Assembly: GCA_017526725.1 (NCBI GenBank)
Contig: JAFXRA010000199.1
Location: 1 to 8,111, forward strand
Direction of reading: 5' to 3'
Length of the DNA stretch: 8,111 nucleotides
Source: Candidatus Rifleibacteriota bacterium
GTDB taxonomy: Bacteria; Riflebacteria; Ozemobacteria; Ozemobacterales; Ozemobacteraceae
Below the pieces are notes generated by a model that searched no databases, was not told the origin of the DNA, and saw nothing but the letters and a program-made list of their open reading frames with translations. Shown one piece after another: positions 1-6,213 of this stretch (positions are counted from its first letter, which is position 1; the number at the start of each line of letters is the position of its first letter). The position numbers and the translations under genes are program-made.

Positions 1-1604
1 ACTCAGAAGCCCATAACAATCTAGCTATTGTTTTCTACCGTTTGGAAATGTATCAGCAGGCTATCGAAGAATGGAAAAAGGCTCTTTCTCTCAATCCAAG
101 ACAGCCTGAAATATACAATAACTTAGGTAATGCCTACAGCAAATTAAATCAGCATCGTGAAGCAATAGAAACCTGGCAGAAGATTCTAGAAATTACTCCA
201 GAAAGCTCAGAAGTTTATTTCAAACTAGGTTCTGCCTACGGCAAACTAGACGACTTACCAAAAGCAATTTCTAGTTGGGAAAAATGTATCTCAATTAATC
301 CTAACGACGTAGAAGCTCATTTTAACTTAGGTGTTGCCCAATACAATTCAGGCAATTTCCAAAAAGCTATTACTTATTGGAACGCTGTCAGAGAAAAACG
401 AAGCGAAGACGCTGACATCTGCGAAAAAATAGGTAATGCATACTGTGGTCTTGAAGACTATCTTGAAGCTGCAAAATTCTGGAACAGAGCTATTTCTTAT
501 GTTGCAGACGACCCACAGCTTCACCATAAATTGGGTATTGCATACTCAAAGCTTAACAAGACACAGGAAGCAATCTTCCAGTGGCAAAAAGCTATTGAAT
601 TAGATCCAGACCACTTTGAAGCTCACCATAATCTTGGTATCGCCTATTATAATCTGCAAAGATTTGATGAAGCCCTTACTGAATGGGAAAAAGCCAAGAG
701 TCTCAATCCCAATGACCCAGATCTTTATTTCAAACTTGGTCACGCTTATCGCCAGAAACGTAAACTCGACAACGCTATTGAAAACTGGAAGAAGACGGTA
801 GATTTAGACCCCAACAATCCTAACACTTATTTCGTTCTTGGTAATGCCTATGACGAAAAAGGCCTTCTTGACGATGCTATTCTCTCTTGGAGAAAAGTTA
901 TTGAATTGGCTCCAAATGATGTTGACGCCCATAATAACCTCGGTATTGCATACTTCCAGAAAAATATGTTTGATCAAGCTATTACAGAATGGGAAGATGC
1001 TATAAGAATCACTCCGGAAAACGGCGAACTCTACAATAAACTTGGTATTGCCTACATCAAGATGGAACTCTTCGATAAAGCAGTTGAATATTGGGAAAAA
1101 GCTCTTAAATACAAACCTGAAGATTCTGATATTCTCTCTAACCTTGCAACAGCTTATCATAACCGCGAAATGTATGATAAAGCCATTGATATCTGGAAAC
1201 GTGTTATCAAGTATAATCCTCAGGATTCAGAAGCTCGCAACAAACTTGGTATTGCTTACTACAACAAAGGCATGTATGATCAGGCTATTGAATTGTGGAA
1301 GAAAGCAATCGAACTTAATCCAACAGACGCTGCTGCATTCTATAATATTGGTACTGAAGAATTTGAAAAAGGCCGCATTAATGAAGCTATTGCTGCCTAT
1401 ATGAAAGTTCTTGAAGTAGACCCGAAATACGTTCAGGTTTATTATAATCTAGCTATTATCTACGCCCGCAAACGTCAATTCAGAGATGCAATTGACGCAG
1501 CTCACCGCTTTATTAATGCCAATCCTACCGGCATGGAAACAGAAAATCTTAAAACACTGGTTGAACAGTGCGAAAAGGAAATTGCCGGAGAAGCAGAAAT
1601 ATAA
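1..1604 (+). CDS. Tetratricopeptide (TPR) repeat protein, 5'-truncated by the window edge
   Basis: This is a protein-protein interaction scaffold made almost entirely of TPR units. The frame is open from base 3 and already codes for the first helix of a repeat (SEAHNNLAIVFYRLE), so the apparent TTG start at 42 and ATG at 48 are internal and the true start lies upstream. Fifteen consecutive 34-residue repeats fill 9-1538, followed by a 21-residue charged tail ending in a TAA stop. Canonical TPR positions are visible: L7-G8, Y11, A20, A/I27 and P32. Repeats 4 and 5 lack the usual Pro and are the most degenerate. Position 24 is Trp in repeats 1-13, where Phe or Tyr is usual. No signal peptide, membrane segment or catalytic domain is visible in the part seen, so the partner and compartment are unknown. 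A terminator follows 16 bases after the stop. TPR identity is certain; function is not assignable. Confidence 0.93.
   Translation, partial: SEAHNNLAIVFYRLEMYQQAIEEWKKALSLNPRQPEIYNNLGNAYSKLNQHREAIETWQKILEITPESSEVYFKLGSAYGKLDDLPKAISSWEKCISINPNDVEAHFNLGVAQYNSGNFQKAITYWNAVREKRSEDADICEKIGNAYCGLEDYLEAAKFWNRAISYVADDPQLHHKLGIAYSKLNKTQEAIFQWQKAIELDPDHFEAHHNLGIAYYNLQRFDEALTEWEKAKSLNPNDPDLYFKLGHAYRQKRKLDNAIENWKKTVDLDPNNPNTYFVLGNAYDEKGLLDDAILSWRKVIELAPNDVDAHNNLGIAYFQKNMFDQAITEWEDAIRITPENGELYNKLGIAYIKMELFDKAVEYWEKALKYKPEDSDILSNLATAYHNREMYDKAIDIWKRVIKYNPQDSEARNKLGIAYYNKGMYDQAIELWKKAIELNPTDAAAFYNIGTEEFEKGRINEAIAAYMKVLEVDPKYVQVYYNLAIIYARKRQFRDAIDAAHRFINANPTGMETENLKTLVEQCEKEIAGEAEI
9..1538 (+). repeat. 15 tandem TPR units (102 bp each) with a three-unit super-repeat
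   Basis: Fifteen in-frame 102-bp units run without a gap, each coding for one 34-residue TPR. Units 1, 4, 7 and 10 begin with AH-x-NL, and unit 13 begins ARNKLG. The intervening units instead begin IY, VY, LY, TY and similar. Most preceding turns also recur with period three, for example NPNDVE before unit 4 and APNDVD before unit 10. This suggests growth by copying blocks of three repeats (about 306 bp). The DNA itself has diverged, and only short stretches such as the one coding for KLGIAY remain nearly identical. Confidence 0.85.
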
Positions 1605-1620
1605 TAAGCAATTCTACAAA

Positions 1621-1648
1621 AGCCCGATTATAATATCGGGCTTTTTTT
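1621..1648 (+). terminator. Rho-independent terminator after the TPR gene
   Basis: The arms AGCCCGAT (1621-1628) and ATCGGGCT (1635-1642) pair perfectly over 8 bp around a 6-base loop and run into a seven-T tract (1642-1648). It sits 16 bases after the TPR stop. An A run just before the stem gives only a weak T tract on the opposite strand, so it acts mainly in the forward direction. Confidence 0.9.
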
Positions 1649-1665
1649 ATCGTAAAAACTAACGA

Positions 1666-1694
1666 GTGACAAAAAGTGTAAAGTGTTTTATAAT
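1666..1694 (+). promoter_or_regulatory. Sigma70-type promoter of the substrate-binding lipoprotein gene
   Basis: GTGACA (1666-1671, five of six matches to TTGACA) is separated by exactly 17 bp from a perfect TATAAT (1689-1694). Transcription should start near 1701, about 20 bases before the ATG at 1723. The promoter lies directly after the preceding terminator. Its -35 box contains the GTG that could be misread as the gene's start. Confidence 0.75.
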
Positions 1695-1722
1695 TTTTAA
1701 AAATTCATTTAGGCAAAGATAC

Positions 1723-2643
1723 ATGCAAAAACATTTCTTAAAATTAGTAAGCATTTTTACTGTTTTTATGCTTATTTTATTTTTGACCGGCTGCTGTGAA
1801 AAAGAACAGAAGCCCGAAACAAGATTAAAACTAATAGATATCAAATTAACAAACGAAGAATATGCTTTTGCTATATCCAAAAAGAATCCTAAACTTAGAG
1901 ACAACTTTAATCAATATATTGAAAACTTGAAAACAAGCGGTGTTTTTGAATCTATTGTAGCTATATATACAGACAAAGAAAACAAGGGTTCTAAAACAGG
2001 CGTTAAATATACTACTGCTGAAGTAGCCAAAACAGATAAAAATCTCATCGTAGTGACTAATTGTCCTTTTGAACCTTTTGAGTTTATTGAAAAAGATAAT
2101 TTAATGTATGGTATAGACCTGGAAATTGCTAATGCTTATGCAAGTTACAGAGGTCTAGAACTGATAGTAAGAAACATAGACTTTGACAATATTCTTTCAG
2201 AAGTTGCCGCCGGGAAAGCAGATATTGGAATGGCCGGCATTACCGTTACCGATGAACGCAAAGAAATATGTGATTTTACAACAGGTTATTATAAATCATC
2301 ACAAAAACTTGTTGTAGATGGCAAAAACACTGATTTTGACAATTGCAAAACAGCTGAAGACGTAAAAAAAGTTATCAAATCATTAAGAGACGAAACTATA
2401 GGCTATCAGATTGGAACGACCGGCAATCTATATGTAGTTGGAGATGGTTCCCCAGAAAACCCAGGTTTTGTAAACATCAAACCGGAGGGTTATAAAACTC
2501 CTGATGAATCAATTAAAGAACTCATGGATGGGAAAATCTATGCGGCAATTCTAGATGATGAACCAGCACAAAAGATTGTTTCTGATATAAATATTTTAGA
2601 AATGCAGAAAACCTCTTCAAAAACTCAAAATAGCCTCGAATAG
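1723..2643 (+). CDS. Substrate-binding lipoprotein, SBP_bac_3 (polar amino acid) family, apparently circularly permuted
   Basis: This is a predicted 306-residue amino-acid-binding lipoprotein of an ABC transporter. Residues 1-24 form a lipoprotein signal peptide: Lys near the start, a hydrophobic core, and lipobox LTGC with Cys24. ATG 1723 is chosen because it places this signal at the N-terminus, has AGG 9 bases upstream, and follows the promoter. A GTG at 1666 would lie inside that promoter. Residues about 107-290 match the SBP_bac_3 fold: NCPFEPFEF, YGIDLEIANAY, DFDNILSEVAAGKADIGMAGITVTDER (ligand carboxylate Arg in TDER), the lobe-two strand IGTTGN, and AAILDDEPA with the Asp expected to bind the amino group. 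Residues about 37-84 (LTNEEYAFAISKKNPKL onward) resemble the segment that normally ends these proteins, and the C-terminus stops where that segment should begin. No permease or ATPase gene is nearby, so it is an orphan. It has no clear terminator, and the ligand is unknown. Confidence 0.88.
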   Translation: MQKHFLKLVSIFTVFMLILFLTGCCEKEQKPETRLKLIDIKLTNEEYAFAISKKNPKLRDNFNQYIENLKTSGVFESIVAIYTDKENKGSKTGVKYTTAEVAKTDKNLIVVTNCPFEPFEFIEKDNLMYGIDLEIANAYASYRGLELIVRNIDFDNILSEVAAGKADIGMAGITVTDERKEICDFTTGYYKSSQKLVVDGKNTDFDNCKTAEDVKKVIKSLRDETIGYQIGTTGNLYVVGDGSPENPGFVNIKPEGYKTPDESIKELMDGKIYAAILDDEPAQKIVSDINILEMQKTSSKTQNSLE

Positions 2644-2700
2644 ATATTATTTGCTTCTTTTTATATTATCCCCTTTCTTTTTAGAAATAGAACACTTTTA

Positions 2701-3279
2701 TCATGCCCTGTTTCTCTTCTTTTGAGGAATAATAACAATCAAAAAAGCAATAATGCCTATAATTCCTCCAGTAGATGCGTATTTTGCCAAAAGTTCCTGC
2801 CGTTCTTTCATTATTTTTTCTCTTTCTTTTTCTTCTTCTATTTTATCCTTTTCTCTTTTATATTCCCTATAAGTCATTCCGGGGGTAATCTTTATCCCTT
2901 CTAAGGTTCCATGATAAGTACAATACATAACCCCTTCTTCACTAGATAAATCACCTTCACTCAGATAATGGCCTTTTTGATAGGTTTCTGGGCAAACCAA
3001 AGGTTCTTTTGACTTTATATACTTTCCTTTTATTAGTATCTTCTGATTTTCATCATTTATTTCAGTCATCATCATTGGTGTAGGTACATCCATGTTGTAC
3101 ATTTCAATAGCTCCCTGTAAAACACGAATATTTGACCTGCAATAGTTTAAACGACGAGAACTACTATTCCTCCCATGATGATTCGGAACCGCCATAGCTG
3201 CTAAAATAAAGATAATCCCAATAACAATTAATAATTCCCAAATAGTAAAACCTTTATTAATATTATAAAAGTGCTTCAT
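2701..3279 (-). CDS. Type IV prepilin-like protein with an extra C-terminal membrane segment
   Basis: The 192-residue product begins with a short leader (MKHFYNINKG) followed by FTIWELLIVIGII and a hydrophobic helix to about residue 31. This is the prepilin peptidase site (cut after Gly10, Phe at mature +1, Glu at +5) of type IV pilins and type II secretion pseudopilins. Residues 44-64 (LNYCRSNIRVLQGAIEMYNMD) continue the helix. Cys96 and Cys120 frame a small region ending YHGT. A very charged helix rich in Lys and Glu follows (about 137-167), then a second hydrophobic segment (about 171-185) and a basic tail, QKKRNRA. A C-terminal membrane anchor is unusual for a pilin. ATG 3279 is preferred over TTG 3294 because GGAGAAGG lies just upstream of the ATG. 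No other pilus gene is in the window, and its role is unknown. It converges on the binding-protein gene 57 bases away. Confidence 0.85.
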   Translation of the reverse strand: MKHFYNINKGFTIWELLIVIGIIFILAAMAVPNHHGRNSSSRRLNYCRSNIRVLQGAIEMYNMDVPTPMMMTEINDENQKILIKGKYIKSKEPLVCPETYQKGHYLSEGDLSSEEGVMYCTYHGTLEGIKITPGMTYREYKREKDKIEEEKEREKIMKERQELLAKYASTGGIIGIIAFLIVIIPQKKRNRA

Positions 3280-3287
3280 AGCGGCCT

Positions 3288-3311
3288 TCTCCAATAAACC
3301 AGTTTATTATA
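3288..3311 (-). promoter_or_regulatory. Putative -10 box and ribosome site of the prepilin-like gene
   Basis: On the minus strand a perfect TATAAT (3311-3306) is followed by GGAG (3292-3289), about 9 bases before the ATG at 3279. No good -35 match sits 16-18 bp upstream of the -10 box. The whole 3300-3400 region is extremely AT-rich, so the -10 call is weak. The ribosome site is convincing and decides the start. Confidence 0.4.
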
Positions 3312-3370
3312 TCTTTTAACCAATTCTATTATTATTAAACAATATAATTATACATAAAAACAACAAATAA

Positions 3371-3400
3371 TGTTAGAATAATATTACTTATATAAAGGGA
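3371..3400 (+). promoter_or_regulatory. Possible extended -10 promoter and ribosome site of the rlmI-like gene
   Basis: TGT followed by TAGAAT (3371-3379) has the form of an extended -10 element, with only a poor -35 (TACATA, 3351-3356) 17 bp upstream. AAGGGA (3395-3400) is a fair Shine-Dalgarno sequence 8 bases before the ATG at 3409. The 129-base divergent gap (3280-3408) must hold promoters for both flanking genes, but its AT-richness makes individual boxes uncertain. Confidence 0.35.
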
Positions 3401-3408
3401 ACAAGAAT

Positions 3409-4587
3409 ATGAAAACACATAAGCTTTGTTTGAAAAAAGACAAAGAATTTGCCCTTTTGAGAGGGCACCCCTGGGCATTTGCAGAAGCTTTTAAAGAAGT
3501 ACCGCAAAATCTTAAAACTGGCGATATTGCAGAAGTTTTCTCTCATAAAGATGTTTTTATCGGCTGCGGTTACATTGACACTGATTCAACAATACTGGTT
3601 CGCATGGTCCCGACCAATAAAGGCGAAAACTTTGAAAAAGCTATTGCTAGACTCGTTAAGCAGGCTGCATCTTTCAGAAAAGAAATATTTAACGAACCAG
3701 AAAAAACTAACGCTTATCGTGTAATCAATGGTGAAGGTGACGGCCTACCAGGACTGATTGCAGACTATTACAACGGTGCAGTTTCCCTGCAAATATATTC
3801 TTTAGGCTTACTTCCATATATAGACTGCATAATTAAAGCCCTTAGAGAATCTCTTCAAAATGTTAAATGGATATACCAGCGAAACGAAATCAGATTGGCC
3901 AAAACCAATTCTGCAAAGCTTGTTTTCGGCAAAAATCTTCCAGAAAAAATAGAGTTTAAAGAAAATGGGTTAAAATTTACAACCGATCTGGTTAACGGGC
4001 AAAAAACCGGTTTCTTCTTAGATCAGCGTGAAAATCGTCATCTTATTCGCAGTATTTCTAAAGGGAAAAGCCTTTTGAATATTTGTGGTTATACGGGAGC
4101 TTTTACAGTAGCTGCTATTGCCGGCGGTTGCAAAAACTCTGTCACAGTAGACATAGCAAAACCAGCTTTGGAAGAAGCTGAAGCTAATCTTCGCTTAAAC
4201 GGATTTTTTAATACTAATCACAAGCTTGTGGTTTCTGATATGTATGATTATCTGACTAAATGTAAAGAAAAAAGCTTTGATATTGTTGTCTTAGATCCGC
4301 CATCAATGGCCAAGAATAAAAAGGATCATGATAAAGCAGTCAGAGCATACAAAAAGTTAAATCTAGCCGGAGTCAAAGCTGTTAAAGAAGGCGGTTATCT
4401 ATATACTGCCTCATGCACTAGTCAAGTTTCAAGACAAGACTTTTTAAATGCTGTAAAAGATGGTATTACTGCTTCCGGCCGCCGTGCCATTATTGTTAAA
4501 GAAACCTTTCACACATATGACCACCCAACAGCGCTTGCTCACAGCGAAGGGCCCTATTTAAAGGGTATTCTTTTGAAAGTGTATTGA
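3409..4587 (+). CDS. rlmI: Class I SAM-dependent rRNA methyltransferase, RlmI family (23S rRNA m5C)
   Basis: The product is a 392-residue cytosolic enzyme, close to the length of E. coli RlmI (396), which methylates a cytosine at C5 in 23S rRNA. The N-terminal part (about 1-75, with RGHPWAFAEAF) fits the PUA-type RNA-binding domain. VNGQKTGFFLDQREN (about 195-209) is the family hallmark. Residues 222-232 (LLNICGYTGAF) form the SAM-binding loop, followed by the acidic strand VTVDIA. DPPSMAK (D296) is motif IV, and TASCTS contains Cys336, the likely catalytic cysteine. The C-terminus (DHPTALAHSEGPYLKGILL) matches the end of RlmI. Start: AAGGGA lies 8 bases before the ATG. It is separated by 64 bases, with no terminator, from the Nudix-Buk ORF and probably heads that operon. 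The family call is strong; the exact target base is inferred. Confidence 0.9.
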   Translation: MKTHKLCLKKDKEFALLRGHPWAFAEAFKEVPQNLKTGDIAEVFSHKDVFIGCGYIDTDSTILVRMVPTNKGENFEKAIARLVKQAASFRKEIFNEPEKTNAYRVINGEGDGLPGLIADYYNGAVSLQIYSLGLLPYIDCIIKALRESLQNVKWIYQRNEIRLAKTNSAKLVFGKNLPEKIEFKENGLKFTTDLVNGQKTGFFLDQRENRHLIRSISKGKSLLNICGYTGAFTVAAIAGGCKNSVTVDIAKPALEEAEANLRLNGFFNTNHKLVVSDMYDYLTKCKEKSFDIVVLDPPSMAKNKKDHDKAVRAYKKLNLAGVKAVKEGGYLYTASCTSQVSRQDFLNAVKDGITASGRRAIIVKETFHTYDHPTALAHSEGPYLKGILLKVY

Positions 4588-4639
4588 GGTAAGATGGAAG
4601 ATAGAGGAGTTGAAGAGTTGAAGAAATATAATAGAAAAC

Positions 4640-4644
4640 GAGGA
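4640..4644 (+). promoter_or_regulatory. Ribosome binding site of the Nudix-Buk ORF
   Basis: GAGGA lies 7 bases before the ATG at 4652 and fixes the N-terminal start of the fused ORF just ahead of the Nudix domain. The 64-base gap before it is purine-rich, contains a short direct repeat (GTTGAAGA twice, 4609-4624), and shows no terminator or convincing promoter. Confidence 0.7.
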
Positions 4645-4651
4645 ATTATAA

Positions 4652-6154
4652 ATGAAGTCTGATATACCGATAAATGTTGCAGCAGCAGTATTAATAAATG
4701 ACAAGAAAGTCTTAATGGCTAAAAGACATGGCAGTTATCTAGACAATCTATGGGAATTTCCTGGCGGTAAGCTTGAAAAAGATGAATCTGCCGAATCTGC
4801 TGTTCAGAGAGAATTAAAAGAAGAACTGAACATTGATGTTATCCCTATAAAAACCTTACTCGTTCTTGAACACACTTATCCAGACAAAACAATTAGACTG
4901 CACTTTGTTAATTGTAAACTTGCAGAACCTGTTGAAGAAAACCTTATTAAACTTAAAGAGAATTCAGAAACAGGCTGGTTTATCCCAACCCAGCTTCCAT
5001 TAAACGATATATGTCCTGCTGACCGAATAGCCAGCTCAAACATTCCATGGCAATCATTGCTGAAGGATAATAAAATGAAAAATGCTGATGACCCTTTAAT
5101 ACTTGTTATCAACCCAGGCTCTTTAACTACTAAAATAGCTGTTTTCAAAGGTCTTGAAATTCAATATGAAGACGAAATCAATTACACATTAGAAGAATTA
5201 AAAGACTATAAAACCAGTATTGATCAGTTAGATTTAAGATACAATTCCGTTGTGGAAGTATTGAAGAAAGCTGGCTACAAATCTCAGGATTTCAGTGCTG
5301 CTATAGGTCGCGGCGGCCCTATTAAACCGATGGTTGGAGGCATTTATAAAGTAAACAGCCAACTTCTTGATGATTTAGTTAACCACATGGCTACAGATCA
5401 CGTTTCGCTTCTCGGCGGCCTTATAGCCTATAAGATTTCAGAAGCAACAGGAATGCCTGCATTCATAGCAGACCCTGTTTCATGCGATGAATACATTGAT
5501 TTGGCAAAAATCAGCGGCTGCCCTGACTGCCCAAGAATTTCTTTGAATCATCATCTTAATGTAAAATCTGTGGCTGAAGAAGTTGCAGAAGCCGATGGAA
5601 AAAAACTGGATGAAGTTAACTATGTAGTAGCCCATCTTGGCGGCGGTTTCACTATCTGCCCGCTGGAAAAAGGCAAAATGATAGATGGAAACAACACCAA
5701 CGATGAAGGTCCTATGACTCCTGCCCGTGCTGGAAGTCTACCTCTTCAAGGTTTAATGAAACTCTGTTTCTCAGGCAAATATGATTATAAAACACTAAGG
5801 AAAAGACTAAACCAGAATGGCGGTCTGATGGAACATCTCGGCACAGGCGACTGCCGTGAAATCAGCAAAAGAATCGAAGAAGGCGATGAAAAAGCCAGAC
5901 TCATTCTTGAAGCCATGGCATATCAGATTTCTAAATGGATCGGCGCTATGGCAGCAGCTTTAAAAGGTAAAGTTGACGCTATTATTCTTACTGGTGGAAT
6001 AGCTTATGATAAAAATGTTGTTAACTGGGTAACAGAAAGAGTTTCCTGGATAGCACCAGTCAAAGTAAGACCAGGGCAGAACGAACTGTTAGCCTTAGCC
6101 AAACACGCTTACAAAGCCATTAAAAATCCGGCAATAGCCAAAGATTATAAATGA
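4652..6154 (+). CDS. buk: Nudix (MutT-like) hydrolase fused to butyrate kinase
   Basis: This single 500-codon ORF codes for two complete enzymes. Residues 1-141 are a MutT-type Nudix hydrolase: WEFPGG, then a Nudix box at 39-61 (G39, E45, R53-E54-L55, E57-E58, with Asn60 in place of the usual Gly), and PADR near its end. MutT-like proteins remove pyrophosphate from oxidised or other nucleoside triphosphates; the substrate here is unknown. Residues 142-500 are a full-length butyrate kinase of the ASKHA acetate-kinase fold: phosphate loop INPGSLTTK (153-161), RGGPIKPMVGG, DPVSCDEY, AHLGGGF, ARAGSLP and LTGGIAY. It converts acyl-phosphate and ADP to a short-chain acid and ATP. Phosphate butyryltransferase follows 59 bases downstream. 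There is no linker, and the junction looks like an intergenic ribosome site that happens to be open in this frame. A recent fusion or lost stop is likely; a sequencing indel is not excluded. Confidence 0.9.
   Translation: MKSDIPINVAAAVLINDKKVLMAKRHGSYLDNLWEFPGGKLEKDESAESAVQRELKEELNIDVIPIKTLLVLEHTYPDKTIRLHFVNCKLAEPVEENLIKLKENSETGWFIPTQLPLNDICPADRIASSNIPWQSLLKDNKMKNADDPLILVINPGSLTTKIAVFKGLEIQYEDEINYTLEELKDYKTSIDQLDLRYNSVVEVLKKAGYKSQDFSAAIGRGGPIKPMVGGIYKVNSQLLDDLVNHMATDHVSLLGGLIAYKISEATGMPAFIADPVSCDEYIDLAKISGCPDCPRISLNHHLNVKSVAEEVAEADGKKLDEVNYVVAHLGGGFTICPLEKGKMIDGNNTNDEGPMTPARAGSLPLQGLMKLCFSGKYDYKTLRKRLNQNGGLMEHLGTGDCREISKRIEEGDEKARLILEAMAYQISKWIGAMAAALKGKVDAIILTGGIAYDKNVVNWVTERVSWIAPVKVRPGQNELLALAKHAYKAIKNPAIAKDYK
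5062..5077 (+). promoter_or_regulatory. Internal ribosome binding site and ATG for stand-alone butyrate kinase
   Basis: GAAGGA (5062-5067) sits 7 bases before an in-frame ATG (5075). The sequence GAAGGATAATAAAATG is nearly the same as the ptb start region (AAGGATAATTAAAATG, 6201-6216). Both other frames terminate here, by TGA at 5061 and TAATAA at 5068-5073, which is what an intergenic junction looks like. Confidence 0.7.
5075..6154 (+). CDS. buk: Likely alternative product: butyrate kinase from the internal start
   Basis: Starting at ATG 5075 gives a 359-residue protein that begins MKNADDPLILVINPGS, the N-terminus expected for butyrate kinase, and has the family's usual length of about 355-360 residues. 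The strong internal ribosome site makes this product at least as likely as the 500-residue fusion, and both may be made. It is listed separately because an annotation that keeps only the long ORF would hide it. Whether both forms exist cannot be decided from sequence. Confidence 0.6.
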   Translation: MKNADDPLILVINPGSLTTKIAVFKGLEIQYEDEINYTLEELKDYKTSIDQLDLRYNSVVEVLKKAGYKSQDFSAAIGRGGPIKPMVGGIYKVNSQLLDDLVNHMATDHVSLLGGLIAYKISEATGMPAFIADPVSCDEYIDLAKISGCPDCPRISLNHHLNVKSVAEEVAEADGKKLDEVNYVVAHLGGGFTICPLEKGKMIDGNNTNDEGPMTPARAGSLPLQGLMKLCFSGKYDYKTLRKRLNQNGGLMEHLGTGDCREISKRIEEGDEKARLILEAMAYQISKWIGAMAAALKGKVDAIILTGGIAYDKNVVNWVTERVSWIAPVKVRPGQNELLALAKHAYKAIKNPAIAKDYK

Positions 6155-6200
6155 GCTCTAAGCTAGAAGAGATTTAAGTTCACAAAGACAGTTAAAATAT

Positions 6201-6205
6201 AAGGA
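6201..6205 (+). promoter_or_regulatory. Ribosome binding site of ptb
   Basis: AAGGA lies 8 bases before the ATG at 6214 and decides this start. The 59-base gap after buk has no terminator, which supports co-transcription of buk and ptb. Confidence 0.75.
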
Positions 6206-6213
6206 TAATTAAA

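Noticed and set aside
42..50. TTG (42) or ATG (48) as the start of the TPR gene.
   Set aside because: The frame is open back to base 3 and codes for the first helix of a TPR (AHNNLAIVFY), so these codons are internal and the gene begins outside the window.
616..1404. Overlapping ORFs of 61-120 codons on both strands (616-801, 804-1160 minus, 1042-1404).
   Set aside because: They lie wholly inside the TPR gene and have no family resemblance; they are shadows of a repetitive coding region.
1659..1904. Minus-strand ORF antisense to the binding-protein signal peptide region.
   Set aside because: It overlaps the promoter and the lipoprotein start, and its product shows no recognisable domain.
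2675..2688. Small hairpin TTTCT-TTTT-AGAAA between the convergent genes, as a terminator.
   Set aside because: It has only five A-T-rich pairs and no following T tract. No convincing terminator is seen in 2644-2700.
3280..3294. TTG at 3294 as start of the prepilin-like gene.
   Set aside because: It would translate through the GGAGAAGG ribosome site; ATG 3279 gives the standard short prepilin leader.
4609..4624. Direct repeat GTTGAAGA twice in the rlmI to Nudix-Buk gap.
   Set aside because: Two copies of a purine-rich octamer in a purine-rich spacer are easily due to chance and match no known operator.
6179..6209. TTCACA (6179) and GATAAT (6204) as a promoter for ptb.
   Set aside because: The spacing is 19 bp, the -10 would overlap the ribosome site, and transcription would begin at or after the ATG.
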